Source of the DNA: Mariniblastus fucicola
GTDB taxonomy: Bacteria > Planctomycetota > Planctomycetia > Pirellulales > Pirellulaceae
Reading direction: 5' to 3'
Assembly: GCF_008087665.1 (NCBI RefSeq)
Contig: NZ_CP042912.1
Span: 4,898,001 to 4,962,000, forward strand
Length of the DNA stretch: 64,000 nucleotides
Shown here in pieces: positions 56,187 to 64,000 of this stretch. Below the pieces are notes generated by a model, which was given only the letters and a program-made list of their open reading frames with translations, did no database searches and was not told the origin of the DNA. Both the position numbers and the translations under genes were made by a program. Position 1 is the first letter of the stretch. Each line of letters opens with the position of its first letter.

Positions 56187-57053
56187 ATGAGCAATCCAGT
56201 GGCGAAACTTTCGAATTCAACGACCCAACCTGACACCGACGCGCGTTTTGAAGAAATGCTTACCCGGCTGCGAAAATGCGAAGGGCTCGTCGAGCAGGAA
56301 CTTGATGAGTACCGGTCGACGGAAACTCCCGTGTCGGAACAAGATGCGAACGAAACGCAGCGCGATTACCTTCTTTCGATCGTCATTCCGGTCTACAACG
56401 AAGAGGCAACCGTCGCACGAGTCGTTAGCCGCGTCGCCGCACTTCCTCTGAATTCCGAACTGGTTATTGTCGATGACTGCAGCACCGACGGCACGCGCGC
56501 GATCCTTGGATTGGTCGCTGATCTGCCGCAAGTCCAGGTTATCCTCAAAGACAAAAATGCGGGCAAGGGCGCCGCACTTCGAACCGGATTTGAAAATGCT
56601 ACCGGTGATTTCATCATCGTGCAGGACGCGGATCTGGAGTACGACCCGCGCGACATTCCACCGATTATTCAGCCATTGCTTCGCGGCGAAGCGGACATCG
56701 TTTATGGCTCACGCTTCATCGGCGATGTCGTTCATGACGAATCGTTCATCCATCGACTCGGCAACGCAGTTCTAACGCAAGCTTCCAATCTGTTCAGCGG
56801 CTTGAACTTGACGGACATGGAAACGTGCTACAAAGCATTTACGCGTGAAGCGATGGAGGCCGTCGACATTGAACAGGAACGTTTTGGGATCGAACCGGAA
56901 ATTACAGCCAAGCTGGCTCGACGCGGGTTTCGTTTCAAGGAAGTTCCGATCAGCTTTTATGAAAGCCGTGGTTACGACGAAGGTAAGAAGATCGGAATCA
57001 AGGATCTTTTCAATGCTTTCTGGTGCATCGGGCGGTACGGGATAAGCGACTGA
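56187..57053 (+). CDS. Glycosyltransferase family 2 (dolichyl-phosphate sugar synthase-like)
   Basis: A 288-residue GT-A glycosyltransferase without TM helices. Landmarks are LSIVIPVYNEEATVARVV (about 71-88), LVIVDDCSTDGT, the GKGAALRTGFENATGD segment, and the metal-binding DADLEYDPRD (about 164-173). The GSRFIGD and the later KEVPISFYESRGYDEGKKI motif are typical of polyprenyl-phosphate glucose or mannose synthases. It probably makes a lipid-linked sugar donor at the membrane surface. ATG 56187 is used. An acidic N-terminal extension (about 1-65) is unusual. Confidence 0.88.
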   Translation: MSNPVAKLSNSTTQPDTDARFEEMLTRLRKCEGLVEQELDEYRSTETPVSEQDANETQRDYLLSIVIPVYNEEATVARVVSRVAALPLNSELVIVDDCSTDGTRAILGLVADLPQVQVILKDKNAGKGAALRTGFENATGDFIIVQDADLEYDPRDIPPIIQPLLRGEADIVYGSRFIGDVVHDESFIHRLGNAVLTQASNLFSGLNLTDMETCYKAFTREAMEAVDIEQERFGIEPEITAKLARRGFRFKEVPISFYESRGYDEGKKIGIKDLFNAFWCIGRYGISD

Positions 57054-57185
57054 GTTCGCCGCCTGAAGTTCCGAATGCCCCGATCAGCACGAAGCTCCAG
57101 CATTCGAGACACCCGGCTGCGAATCCAAGCTTTCTTCGATCTCGCTGTTTGCCTAAGATAGAATTGTCGCAAACAGGAACGATCC

Positions 57186-58280
57186 ATGCAAAAACTGCTC
57201 GCCGCCATCATCATTCTGACGCTCACCAGCACTTATTGCGTTGGTCAGACATTCAAGCCCCGCTACGGGCAGGGCAGTTCCCAGCGCACCGGCGACTCGG
57301 CCAGAACGCAGAACCGGTCGCTTGAACTGCGTGTTCTTGTCGACGACCGTAGCTCTTTAGGAACCAGCCACGACTGGATGCAAGCTCTCGCCGAAGTCGG
57401 CGCCGATCGCGTTGTTGCAGAGACTTCCCGTGCACGGAAACCTTCGTTTGAAGAATTCGACTCGGGTTCGACCAAACTTTTGACGGTCGTCGGCATCGTC
57501 AAACAGGGAAAACTGCACCTACCAGGCGGGAAGTTTACTATTCGGCAGGTTGCAGCCATTCGAGCACACCTACAGAAACTTCGAGACGACGGCGCCGAAG
57601 TCACGGTCGCTGAAAAAGTCGCGTTTGGACTCACGGCCAAGCAACTGGTCGCACTTCACGATCAACTTGGTTTGAAAATAACGTCGCCGACGGCTGGCCA
57701 AAACGCTGGTAAGCTCGCGAGCACGCTGATGAAAAACTCCGGCTATCCGATCTCCATCGATCGAACATCACAGCTTGTAATTTCCAGCGCTCAATCAACC
57801 GTCGACATCGAGCTCGAAGGCTATTCGATTGGCACCGGATTGGCTATCGCGCTTCGGCAATTGGGCCTGGTTTTCGAACCCGTTCGCCCTCAAGGACAGA
57901 AAGTTAAACTGGTCGTGCGAGCTGCAGACGAGAAAACAAAAAACTGGCCCGTCGGCTGGCCCGTTTCTGAATCGCGAAAGAAAGCTGCTCCAAATCTGTT
58001 TGTGAAAGTCGACGTCCAGGCTGCGGAGACTCCGATTCTCGACTTGTTGGGCGCGATCGAAGGCAGGATCGAGATTCCGCTGATCTATGATGTCGCAAAA
58101 ATTTCGGAACGCGGAGTCGATCTCGCGTCGACGAAAGTCAGTTTTTCGCGGCCCGGAAAGAAATCAAGCTACGACATGGTGATGGACAAAGTCCTCAACC
58201 AATGCAAACCAAAATTGAAGTCTGAGCTAAAAATCGATGAAGCTGGCAAGCGATTTCTGTGGATCACGACACGAAACTGA
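57186..58280 (+). CDS. Secreted protein with STN/secretin-like C-terminal repeats
   Basis: A 364-residue protein with a Sec signal peptide (1-20). Two stretches read like STN (secretin/TonB N-terminal) modules. The first (about 195-240) has a strand-helix-strand run with SIGTGLAIALRQLGL. The second (about 270-360) has AAETPILDLLGAIEGRIEIPL and a following beta strand ending FLWITTRN. The N-terminal part (about 40-160) has a repeated strand-helix pattern. The pattern suggests a periplasmic protein interaction module. No secretin channel domain is seen. AGGAA precedes the ATG. Confidence 0.65.
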   Translation: MQKLLAAIIILTLTSTYCVGQTFKPRYGQGSSQRTGDSARTQNRSLELRVLVDDRSSLGTSHDWMQALAEVGADRVVAETSRARKPSFEEFDSGSTKLLTVVGIVKQGKLHLPGGKFTIRQVAAIRAHLQKLRDDGAEVTVAEKVAFGLTAKQLVALHDQLGLKITSPTAGQNAGKLASTLMKNSGYPISIDRTSQLVISSAQSTVDIELEGYSIGTGLAIALRQLGLVFEPVRPQGQKVKLVVRAADEKTKNWPVGWPVSESRKKAAPNLFVKVDVQAAETPILDLLGAIEGRIEIPLIYDVAKISERGVDLASTKVSFSRPGKKSSYDMVMDKVLNQCKPKLKSELKIDEAGKRFLWITTRN

Positions 58281-58347
58281 TGGCTGAATCCGAATCGATT
58301 TGCCGTACAATCGGTTCACGCTATTCGAACCCAACCGTCGGTGATCC

Positions 58348-59757
58348 ATGCTCAATTTCATTCTTGCGTTTCGAAACTTCGCCATTCTGACCTTAGCACT
58401 CGCGTGCACCTCTTCCGCGTTCGCTGCCCAGGACGCCGATTCTGAACTGCTGTGGCCCGGATTCCGCGGCCCCAACGGCAACGGAACTTCGCTCACTGCA
58501 AAACCACCCACTGTTTGGAGCAACACAGAGAACATCGCGTGGAAGCAGAGAATTCCAGGACGTGGTTCGTCCTCTCCGATCGTGGTTGGGAAACGAGTCT
58601 ACATCACTGCGGCGACTCCCGCCGATTCAGACAACGCTCCGCGGCAGCTTACTCAGCCGGAGATAACGAAAAAGTTTGACGCAAACCGAAACGGGCAACT
58701 GGATGGAAACGAACAGCGAGCCGCCAGAGCTTTTCTTCAATCTCAGCGAACGTTGCTGGCGCAAAAGCAAAAATTCATGGTCCTTTGCTACGACCGCGCA
58801 TCGGGCGATCCGATTTGGGAGAAAGTTGCAACCGAGGCGATGCCCCACGAAGCACACCATCCGGACCATGGATACGCTTCCGCCTCGCCAGCAACGGATG
58901 GGAATTACCTGTACATCAATTTTGGATCCTATGGTCTGTATTGCTACGACCTGGAAGGCAACCTGCGATGGAAACGCGACGATCTGGGCAAGATGCAGAC
59001 GCGAGGAACGTTCGGCCAGGGCAGCTCGGTCGCGCTCCACGACAACATTCTGATTCTTCCGTGGGACCACGAAGGCCAGTCGCGCATCGAAGCCATTGAT
59101 TGTGACACGGGCGAAACGATTTGGAAAAAAATGCGAGACGAACCAACAGCCTGGGCGACGCCGCTGGTCGTTGAGGTCGATGATCGCAAGCAAGTCATTC
59201 ATTCGGGCCAAAACTACTCGCGCGGTTACGACTTGAATACGGGCGAGGAGATTTGGAAAGCGTCCGGACTTTCACAACGCCCCGTCGCTTGCCCAACCGT
59301 CTTCGGCAACACCGGTTTCTTTGCGAGTTTCCGTCGCGGAGCCGTGCTGCAGGCGATTCCGCTGAACCAAACGGGAGACATTAGCCAAAACGGCATCGTC
59401 TGGAGCATCAATCGGCAAACTCCGGATGTTCCTTCGTTGCTACTATCGGAAAACCGGCTGTACTTTACCGGCGGGAACAACGGCATCCTGACCTGCGTCA
59501 ACGCTGAAACGGGAGAGCCATTTTTCAATCCACAGCGGCTGCCAATCGGCGGAGTTTACTCTTCGCCCGTAGCCGCAAATGGAAACGTCTTCATCACCAG
59601 TCGTGATGGCGAGACCGTTGTGATTCGCGACGCGGTGACCTTCAGTGTCGTCTCTAGGAATGACATCGGCGAGCCTGTTGATTCGACTTTGGCTTTGGCC
59701 GACGATGAGATTTTCATTCGGGGTCGGGACCATCTGTTCTGCGTACGCAACAAGTAA
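58348..59757 (+). CDS. PQQ-type beta-propeller repeat protein with EF-hand
   Basis: A 469-residue secreted protein with signal peptide (1-27). It has the WPGFRGPNGNGTS motif common to planctomycete PQQ-like proteins and several blade repeats typical of PQQ-binding-like beta propellers (WKRDDLGKM and WKASGLSQ are two examples). An EF-hand-like calcium loop, DANRNGQLDGNE (111-122), lies in an insert between the first blades. No enzyme active site can be set; many such planctomycete proteins have no proven activity. It converges with the P450 gene. Confidence 0.88.
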   Translation: MLNFILAFRNFAILTLALACTSSAFAAQDADSELLWPGFRGPNGNGTSLTAKPPTVWSNTENIAWKQRIPGRGSSSPIVVGKRVYITAATPADSDNAPRQLTQPEITKKFDANRNGQLDGNEQRAARAFLQSQRTLLAQKQKFMVLCYDRASGDPIWEKVATEAMPHEAHHPDHGYASASPATDGNYLYINFGSYGLYCYDLEGNLRWKRDDLGKMQTRGTFGQGSSVALHDNILILPWDHEGQSRIEAIDCDTGETIWKKMRDEPTAWATPLVVEVDDRKQVIHSGQNYSRGYDLNTGEEIWKASGLSQRPVACPTVFGNTGFFASFRRGAVLQAIPLNQTGDISQNGIVWSINRQTPDVPSLLLSENRLYFTGGNNGILTCVNAETGEPFFNPQRLPIGGVYSSPVAANGNVFITSRDGETVVIRDAVTFSVVSRNDIGEPVDSTLALADDEIFIRGRDHLFCVRNK

Positions 59758-59812
59758 CCCTGCTGCCAAATGGCAAAGGACAAATGACCAAACGGCCAGT
59801 TCGCGAGACAGA

Positions 59813-60976
59813 CTAATTGTTGACGCGAAACCGGACGTTGAGCGTGTCGTAGCCAACAGCGCGTGTGAATTCTTTGGCGACTTCCACATGTCGAACCGAG
59901 TCAATCATTTCAATCGACAGGTTTTTGCTGCAGAGGACTTCCAGCATCGTACGGACGACCAGTCTGGCATGAGCGGCGCCCTGGCAAAGGTGATCGCGAA
60001 ACCCGAATGAAACGTGTGGATTCGGACGACGGTCGAGAATAACATCCTGAGCGTTTTCAAAAACGCTTTCATCGTGATTGGCCGACGCCCAGCACAGCCC
60101 AATCCTCTCACCCGCTGCGACTTTGACTCCGTGCACATCGGCTCCTTGCGGGCAAACGCGACCGATCTGAGTCAGCGGCATGAACACGCGAAAAAACTCT
60201 TCGCTCGCCAACACAATTCGCTTCGGATCCTCCCGCAGATACTCAAGCCCCACGGGGTTGCTCGCCAGCCACGCGATGATCGACGTCACACTGTGAATGA
60301 TCGTATCGCGTCCACCAGCAAAGGCCAGATTGGCGAAACCGAGACACTCATCCCGCGTCAGTTTTCGTCCACGAAATTCAATCCGGGTCAACACGCTGAA
60401 AAAATCTTCGCCCGAGTCGGCCGCCGCGCGATCAAACTGTTCGTTCAAATAGGACTCCAGCGAACCGCCTCGTTTCGATTCGCCTTCCTGAGGCTGGAAG
60501 ACATGAACGCCCCAGCGGATCCAGACTTCTGCTTCGGATTCCGGCATGTTCAACAGATACGTGAACGCCCGAGACTGAATCGGTAACGCGAATTCCGCAA
60601 CGGCATCGAACGAGTCCTGTTCCGCGAGCGCATCGACGACCGATTCGATCATCGACTTCACCGCCGAGATGACTTCCGGCTTCTTCGCCCGCAGAAAAAA
60701 TGGCTCGGTAAGCTTTCGATACTCTTTGTGATCAGGAGGATCGACTTCGATCGGCAATTGTCGCACCGAACGCATGGACTCTTCGGATGGAATCGGAACT
60801 CGAAACGGCGCGTCCGAGCTAAACTGTTTCCAGTCTGCGGCAGCGTCCCGAACATCTTTGTGCCGCAGCAACATCGTGATCATCTCGCCCTCGAACGGGC
60901 AGCGCATCACGCCCTCTTTTTCACGAGCTTCACGAAACGGATCATCGTTGATTGGATTTTCAGGTTGCATGTTCAA
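59813..60976 (-). CDS. Cytochrome P450
   Basis: A 387-residue soluble bacterial P450. Signatures are the I-helix AGGRDT (220-225, with Asp-Thr), the K-helix ExxR (Glu260-Arg263 in EEFFR), and the heme-binding FGFRDHLCQG (324-333) with Cys331 as thiolate ligand. The length is normal for class I bacterial P450s, which need ferredoxin and reductase partners, not seen here. The substrate is unknown. The gene stands alone; the HlyD-type adaptor genes lie upstream on the same strand. Confidence 0.95.
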   Translation of the reverse strand: MNMQPENPINDDPFREAREKEGVMRCPFEGEMITMLLRHKDVRDAAADWKQFSSDAPFRVPIPSEESMRSVRQLPIEVDPPDHKEYRKLTEPFFLRAKKPEVISAVKSMIESVVDALAEQDSFDAVAEFALPIQSRAFTYLLNMPESEAEVWIRWGVHVFQPQEGESKRGGSLESYLNEQFDRAAADSGEDFFSVLTRIEFRGRKLTRDECLGFANLAFAGGRDTIIHSVTSIIAWLASNPVGLEYLREDPKRIVLASEEFFRVFMPLTQIGRVCPQGADVHGVKVAAGERIGLCWASANHDESVFENAQDVILDRRPNPHVSFGFRDHLCQGAAHARLVVRTMLEVLCSKNLSIEMIDSVRHVEVAKEFTRAVGYDTLNVRFRVNN

Positions 60977-61079
60977 TTGGAATGGAACGGGATCAACTAC
61001 ATGCCACCAATGTACTCAGCCGCCAGAGTATTTCTTAGATCTTAAAGAAGATGCCAAGGCAGGAGTTAGCCGTCTTGGC

Positions 61080-62207
61080 CTACTTCAGCATAATCCGCAT
61101 CGAAACGCGAGCGTCTTTTCGCAAAACCCACTGGCCCTGCTTCATCTTGTTGGTAATCTCGGCCTTGACCATGAACTCGTTGCCAGTACCGGCGATATCC
61201 TTGGAACCGATGATGACGATCTTTCCTGGAAACTCCATCTTTTCCTTACGAGCCAGCTCCACAGTCACCAAAACGTCTTTCCCCTTCACATCAGAAGGGT
61301 TGTAGTCGCGGTTTGAAATCAGGCCGGTAACGTAAAGCTTGTCCATGCGAGCAATCCTGACAACAGGCTCGCCAGCCGTCACCCATTCGCTCTGCTGTTT
61401 ATAGCGATCTACCACAACGCCATCGAACGTTGCTACAACCGCATGCCGCTGGATTCGCTCTTCGACTTCCCGGGCACGAGCGTTCTCAAGTTCCGCTTCT
61501 CCCTGGGCTTCAAGCTGTCGCATGTTGGCAGCGCGAAGCTGAAGCTGAGCTACTTCGTACTCGTACCGCGCCGTCAGTTTCTCATCAGAAGAACGCGCGC
61601 CCTTTCGCTCAAGCTTGCTGGTCGTCTCATAACGTTGGCGAGTCAGCTGAATTTGCTTTTCCGCGGCCTCCATCGAAGTCGTATCGTTGGCGATTCGATA
61701 AGCATTGTTCTTTCGAACCAGCGCCTGACGCAGTTGATGCTTGAGCAGCGTATCGTTGATTCGCGCGATCACCGTACCAGTCGGTACAGCGTCACCCTCG
61801 GTTACATTCATCTCGACCAGAGCACCTGTCTCCAAAGCCGGAACGTCAATTTCGTCAACGTACTCGATCGTGCAAGCGCTGACCCGTCCTTCGCCCATCC
61901 CCGACGTGTCGCCAATTTGCGATCCGGTCCCGGGATCGCTCTGTTGAATCGATGTTCGTGGAGGCGTCAACGTCGATGTTCCGCCGCGCCCAAACGTCGG
62001 TGTCGCATTGCGGTTGGTCGAGGGTTCGAACTTGCTGACTCCCGGCGTCGCCTGCTTGGCCTGGCCATCGGAGTAGGGCGATCCGCTGCTTCTCTTGAAC
62101 CCGCCCTGAGCGTTGGCTTCGGCACACTCAAACGACACCAGGCACGCAACGATCAGAACAGCTGGCCAAACAGACAAACGGCTTTTTGCTAAATCAATCA
62201 CGGTCAT
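61080..62207 (-). CDS. HlyD/RND-type periplasmic adaptor protein
   Basis: A 375-residue exported adaptor. It has a signal peptide (about 1-34), a Ser/Thr/Pro-rich linker, a lipoyl/biotinyl-like half-motif (about 118-150), an alpha-helical coiled-coil hairpin (about 155-240), and a beta-barrel and membrane-proximal domain (about 245-375). The layout fits efflux or type I secretion membrane fusion proteins. A GAGAG site precedes the ATG. Its partner is the GAF/HlyD gene directly upstream, and the transporter itself is probably beyond the right edge. Confidence 0.85.
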   Translation of the reverse strand: MTVIDLAKSRLSVWPAVLIVACLVSFECAEANAQGGFKRSSGSPYSDGQAKQATPGVSKFEPSTNRNATPTFGRGGTSTLTPPRTSIQQSDPGTGSQIGDTSGMGEGRVSACTIEYVDEIDVPALETGALVEMNVTEGDAVPTGTVIARINDTLLKHQLRQALVRKNNAYRIANDTTSMEAAEKQIQLTRQRYETTSKLERKGARSSDEKLTARYEYEVAQLQLRAANMRQLEAQGEAELENARAREVEERIQRHAVVATFDGVVVDRYKQQSEWVTAGEPVVRIARMDKLYVTGLISNRDYNPSDVKGKDVLVTVELARKEKMEFPGKIVIIGSKDIAGTGNEFMVKAEITNKMKQGQWVLRKDARVSMRIMLK

Positions 62208-62401
62208 TTCGCTCTCATGCGTTGGTTGGTAGAAGCTGGCGACAGGCAGAAGTGCTTCGATAAAAATCGGCCAGAGAAAGCCGCCACAGCCAGAGAAAAT
62301 CGGCGGATCAACGTTTGCGAGGCGACTAAACGCAGCCTATTCCCTGACGTCTGTAAGTATAGGGAATTTAGGGATCCTGTCCGCCGAATTGCCAGCAAAA
62401 T

Positions 62402-64000
62402 TCAAAACCAGAACTGCCACTTTGCCTGAACCGTCTCGATCAGCTCGTAGAACATCGCGTAGCCAACCGAACAAGTGCCGCACTGAACTTTTCCCGTGAC
62501 GCGAGTTCCCGATCGAAGCAGCTCTTGAGGGATAGCATCATTGGGAAAGCGGACTCTTACCAATGCAGCATTGCCTTCATCGGAGTAGACGTCCAGCTTC
62601 TGATCGACAGACAGCAACTCACCCTCAAACTCTTTTCCAGGCCACGAAACGAGTGCGAAAGTCACCTTGAGGAACTCGTCGGAATCCTGCATCGCCCTGG
62701 ACAAATGAGCCAGTCGTCGTTCCGGCATTTCCAGCTCGATCAGCCACTGTGTATCGGGAGGAACAATGGTCATCAGATGTTGCCCAAAACGAACGGGGCG
62801 TCGCAGCAGATTCTGTCGGACTTGCCAGTTTACAACCTGACCCGCGATCGGAGCACGGACTTGTAACAGCTCGCGGTCTTTCAGTTGAACTGCCAATTCG
62901 TTTTCGAGGTTGGCAATTTCCTGAGACGCTCTTTGGAACTGCGAGTTGTAAGCGGCTTTCTCGCTCGCATCGACGCCCGTCGTCTTTCCCGTTTCCGCGA
63001 TCCGCAGCTCGTTTTTGGCTTGAGCGATTCGTCCTTGCAGGTCTCCAATCTTGAGTTCCAAAGTTGAACTCGCCATCGTGGCGAGGAGTTGACCTTTGTC
63101 GACGATTGAATCGCCCGTGTTGGAGACCTTGATGTCGGTCAGGATTCCGTCCAGTTGAGCGTAGACTTCGTGGCGACTTTCGGCCACCAGATTTCCTCGG
63201 GCACCGAGCGAGAACGAATAAGGATACAAGCACAGGAATCCCAGCACGGCCGCAATCACGGCAATGCCTGTCAGGCTGCGAGCCAAGCGGCGGCCCTGAA
63301 ACTGTTGGACGATTTTGCCAATCGACTTCCACAGCGGCATCAGGAAAATGCTCTGGTGGTCGATGCTGTTGGACAACGCGGTTTGCGCGTGTGTCGCCAT
63401 GACTTCGATGCGTTCCTTAACAGCAGGGGAAACGCTCGACGCGTCCAACTGCTCGATAATCAACGCCCCAACCGGTGCTTCGCTGCCCGTCGTTTGTGCC
63501 TGTTCAAAGGGATCGTCGTCGAAAGATGTCGGTGGGACGTTCCGCAAAGGAATCACTGCGACCATCCGCGCGTGCGACTTTTCGACATGATCGTGGACGC
63601 GTTTTTCGATGGTCGGGGGCAGGTTTTTGCTGTCGCCTTCGTACCACAGTGGCTTTTTTGACTGAACAACGGAAGTCGCCAAACGCCCGAGCGTCTTGAC
63701 CTGTTCGCTGCGTCGCTCGATCGTGTCGAGGCCGCTAACGGATTTGACGACGCATCGATTGCCTTGCATCGTCGCCACGCTGACACGATCACAATCGATC
63801 AGCCGTCTGCCTTCGTTGCTGATCGCGTAGACGGTGTCGTTGACGTCGAGCTTGCGATGAATCAACTGCACGAATCGTTCCAGCTGACTCCATGTTTTTT
63901 GCTGCTCCTGAAACGACCTCAGTCGCAAGTTGGACAGGAACTCACCCGCGATCTCTGACATCTGCAACAGGAAACGCAAGTATCCGCGCTGCGTCGCAGG
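62402..64000 (-). CDS. GAF domain / HlyD-type adaptor fusion (partial)
   Basis: The frame is open to the window edge, so the 5' end is missing. About 532 residues are visible. The N-terminal part (to about 225) contains a GAF-like domain with RRLIDCDRVSVATMQGNRCVV. A TM helix (about 245-265) then leads to an HlyD region with a lipoyl half (GNLVAESRHEVYAQLDGIL), a helical hairpin (about 300-390) and a beta-barrel (LLQVRAPIAGQVVNWQV). Joining a sensor-type GAF domain to a membrane fusion protein is unusual. It probably belongs to a larger operon with an efflux or peptide exporter (M50 or similar) to the right. Confidence 0.78.
   Translation of the reverse strand, partial: PATQRGYLRFLLQMSEIAGEFLSNLRLRSFQEQQKTWSQLERFVQLIHRKLDVNDTVYAISNEGRRLIDCDRVSVATMQGNRCVVKSVSGLDTIERRSEQVKTLGRLATSVVQSKKPLWYEGDSKNLPPTIEKRVHDHVEKSHARMVAVIPLRNVPPTSFDDDPFEQAQTTGSEAPVGALIIEQLDASSVSPAVKERIEVMATHAQTALSNSIDHQSIFLMPLWKSIGKIVQQFQGRRLARSLTGIAVIAAVLGFLCLYPYSFSLGARGNLVAESRHEVYAQLDGILTDIKVSNTGDSIVDKGQLLATMASSTLELKIGDLQGRIAQAKNELRIAETGKTTGVDASEKAAYNSQFQRASQEIANLENELAVQLKDRELLQVRAPIAGQVVNWQVRQNLLRRPVRFGQHLMTIVPPDTQWLIELEMPERRLAHLSRAMQDSDEFLKVTFALVSWPGKEFEGELLSVDQKLDVYSDEGNAALVRVRFPNDAIPQELLRSGTRVTGKVQCGTCSVGYAMFYELIETVQAKWQFWF

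Overview
The window looks like chromosomal DNA of a planctomycete, probably of the Pirellulales type. The basis is two DUF1559 'prepilin-like' secreted proteins, a PEP-CTERM protein, a twin-arginine Gfo/Idh/MocA oxidoreductase, a PQQ-type beta-propeller protein, an ECF sigma factor with a membrane partner, a fused ResB-CcsA cytochrome c biogenesis protein, and a ribonucleotide reductase of the chlamydial type (class Ic). Base composition is moderate and even. I saw no insertion sequence, prophage, CRISPR array, tRNA or rRNA. The last gene runs off the right edge.

Layout. 0.6-2.5 kb: secreted DUF1559 and PEP-CTERM proteins. 2.6-9.8 kb (+): DUF58, transglutaminase and MoxR genes, then a His-rich lipoprotein and a DUF318-type permease. 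9.8-11.5 kb (-): ispF-ruvC-ruvA. 11.8-14.6 kb (+): an ABC-2 exporter with one ATPase and two permeases. 14.6-19.4 kb: a membrane protein, an acidic winged-helix-like/TM protein, and an ECF sigma factor overlapping a putative triheme membrane protein. 19.5-25 kb (+): a ResB-CcsA fusion and a secreted hydrolase. 25-27.6 kb (-): a membrane protein and btaB-btaA for betaine lipid synthesis. 27.9-36.5 kb: a small Cys-rich secreted protein (+), then a long leftward gene run with a MacB/Lol-like ABC transporter, a CPFC-type secreted protein, two DUF3299 paralogues and a DUF455/ATP-grasp-like fusion. 36.8-46.1 kb (-): phnA-like, DUF1559, small lipoproteins, a sulfur-relay cluster (TusA-like, DsrE-like, TusA-OsmC fusion) ending in a methionine-synthase-like gene interrupted by one in-frame TGA, a 2OG-Fe(II) oxygenase, a Gfo/Idh/MocA oxidoreductase and smpB. 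46.4-48.5 kb (+): lipA-thiS-thiG. 48.7-59.8 kb: a secreted repeat protein, a SprT-like protein (-), nrdA-nrdB, a glycosyltransferase, an STN-like secreted protein and a PQQ-propeller protein. 59.8-64 kb (-): cytochrome P450, then two HlyD-type adaptors, one with a GAF domain.

The strongest leads for new biology are four. (1) The MetE-like gene at 39330-40484 has a single in-frame TGA followed at a suitable distance by a hairpin resembling a bacterial SECIS element, so it may encode a selenoprotein. It is downstream of a TusA-OsmC fusion. (2) The nrdAB locus encodes a Phe-for-Tyr class Ic small subunit and has a sigma70-like promoter overlapped by two NrdR-box-like sites 31 bp apart. (3) An ECF sigma factor is translationally coupled to a one-TM protein with three CXXCH motifs, close to cytochrome c maturation machinery. 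(4) A near-perfect inverted repeat occurs in two intergenic copies 30 kb apart.

All functional names rest on motif and family recognition by eye. No database search was run.
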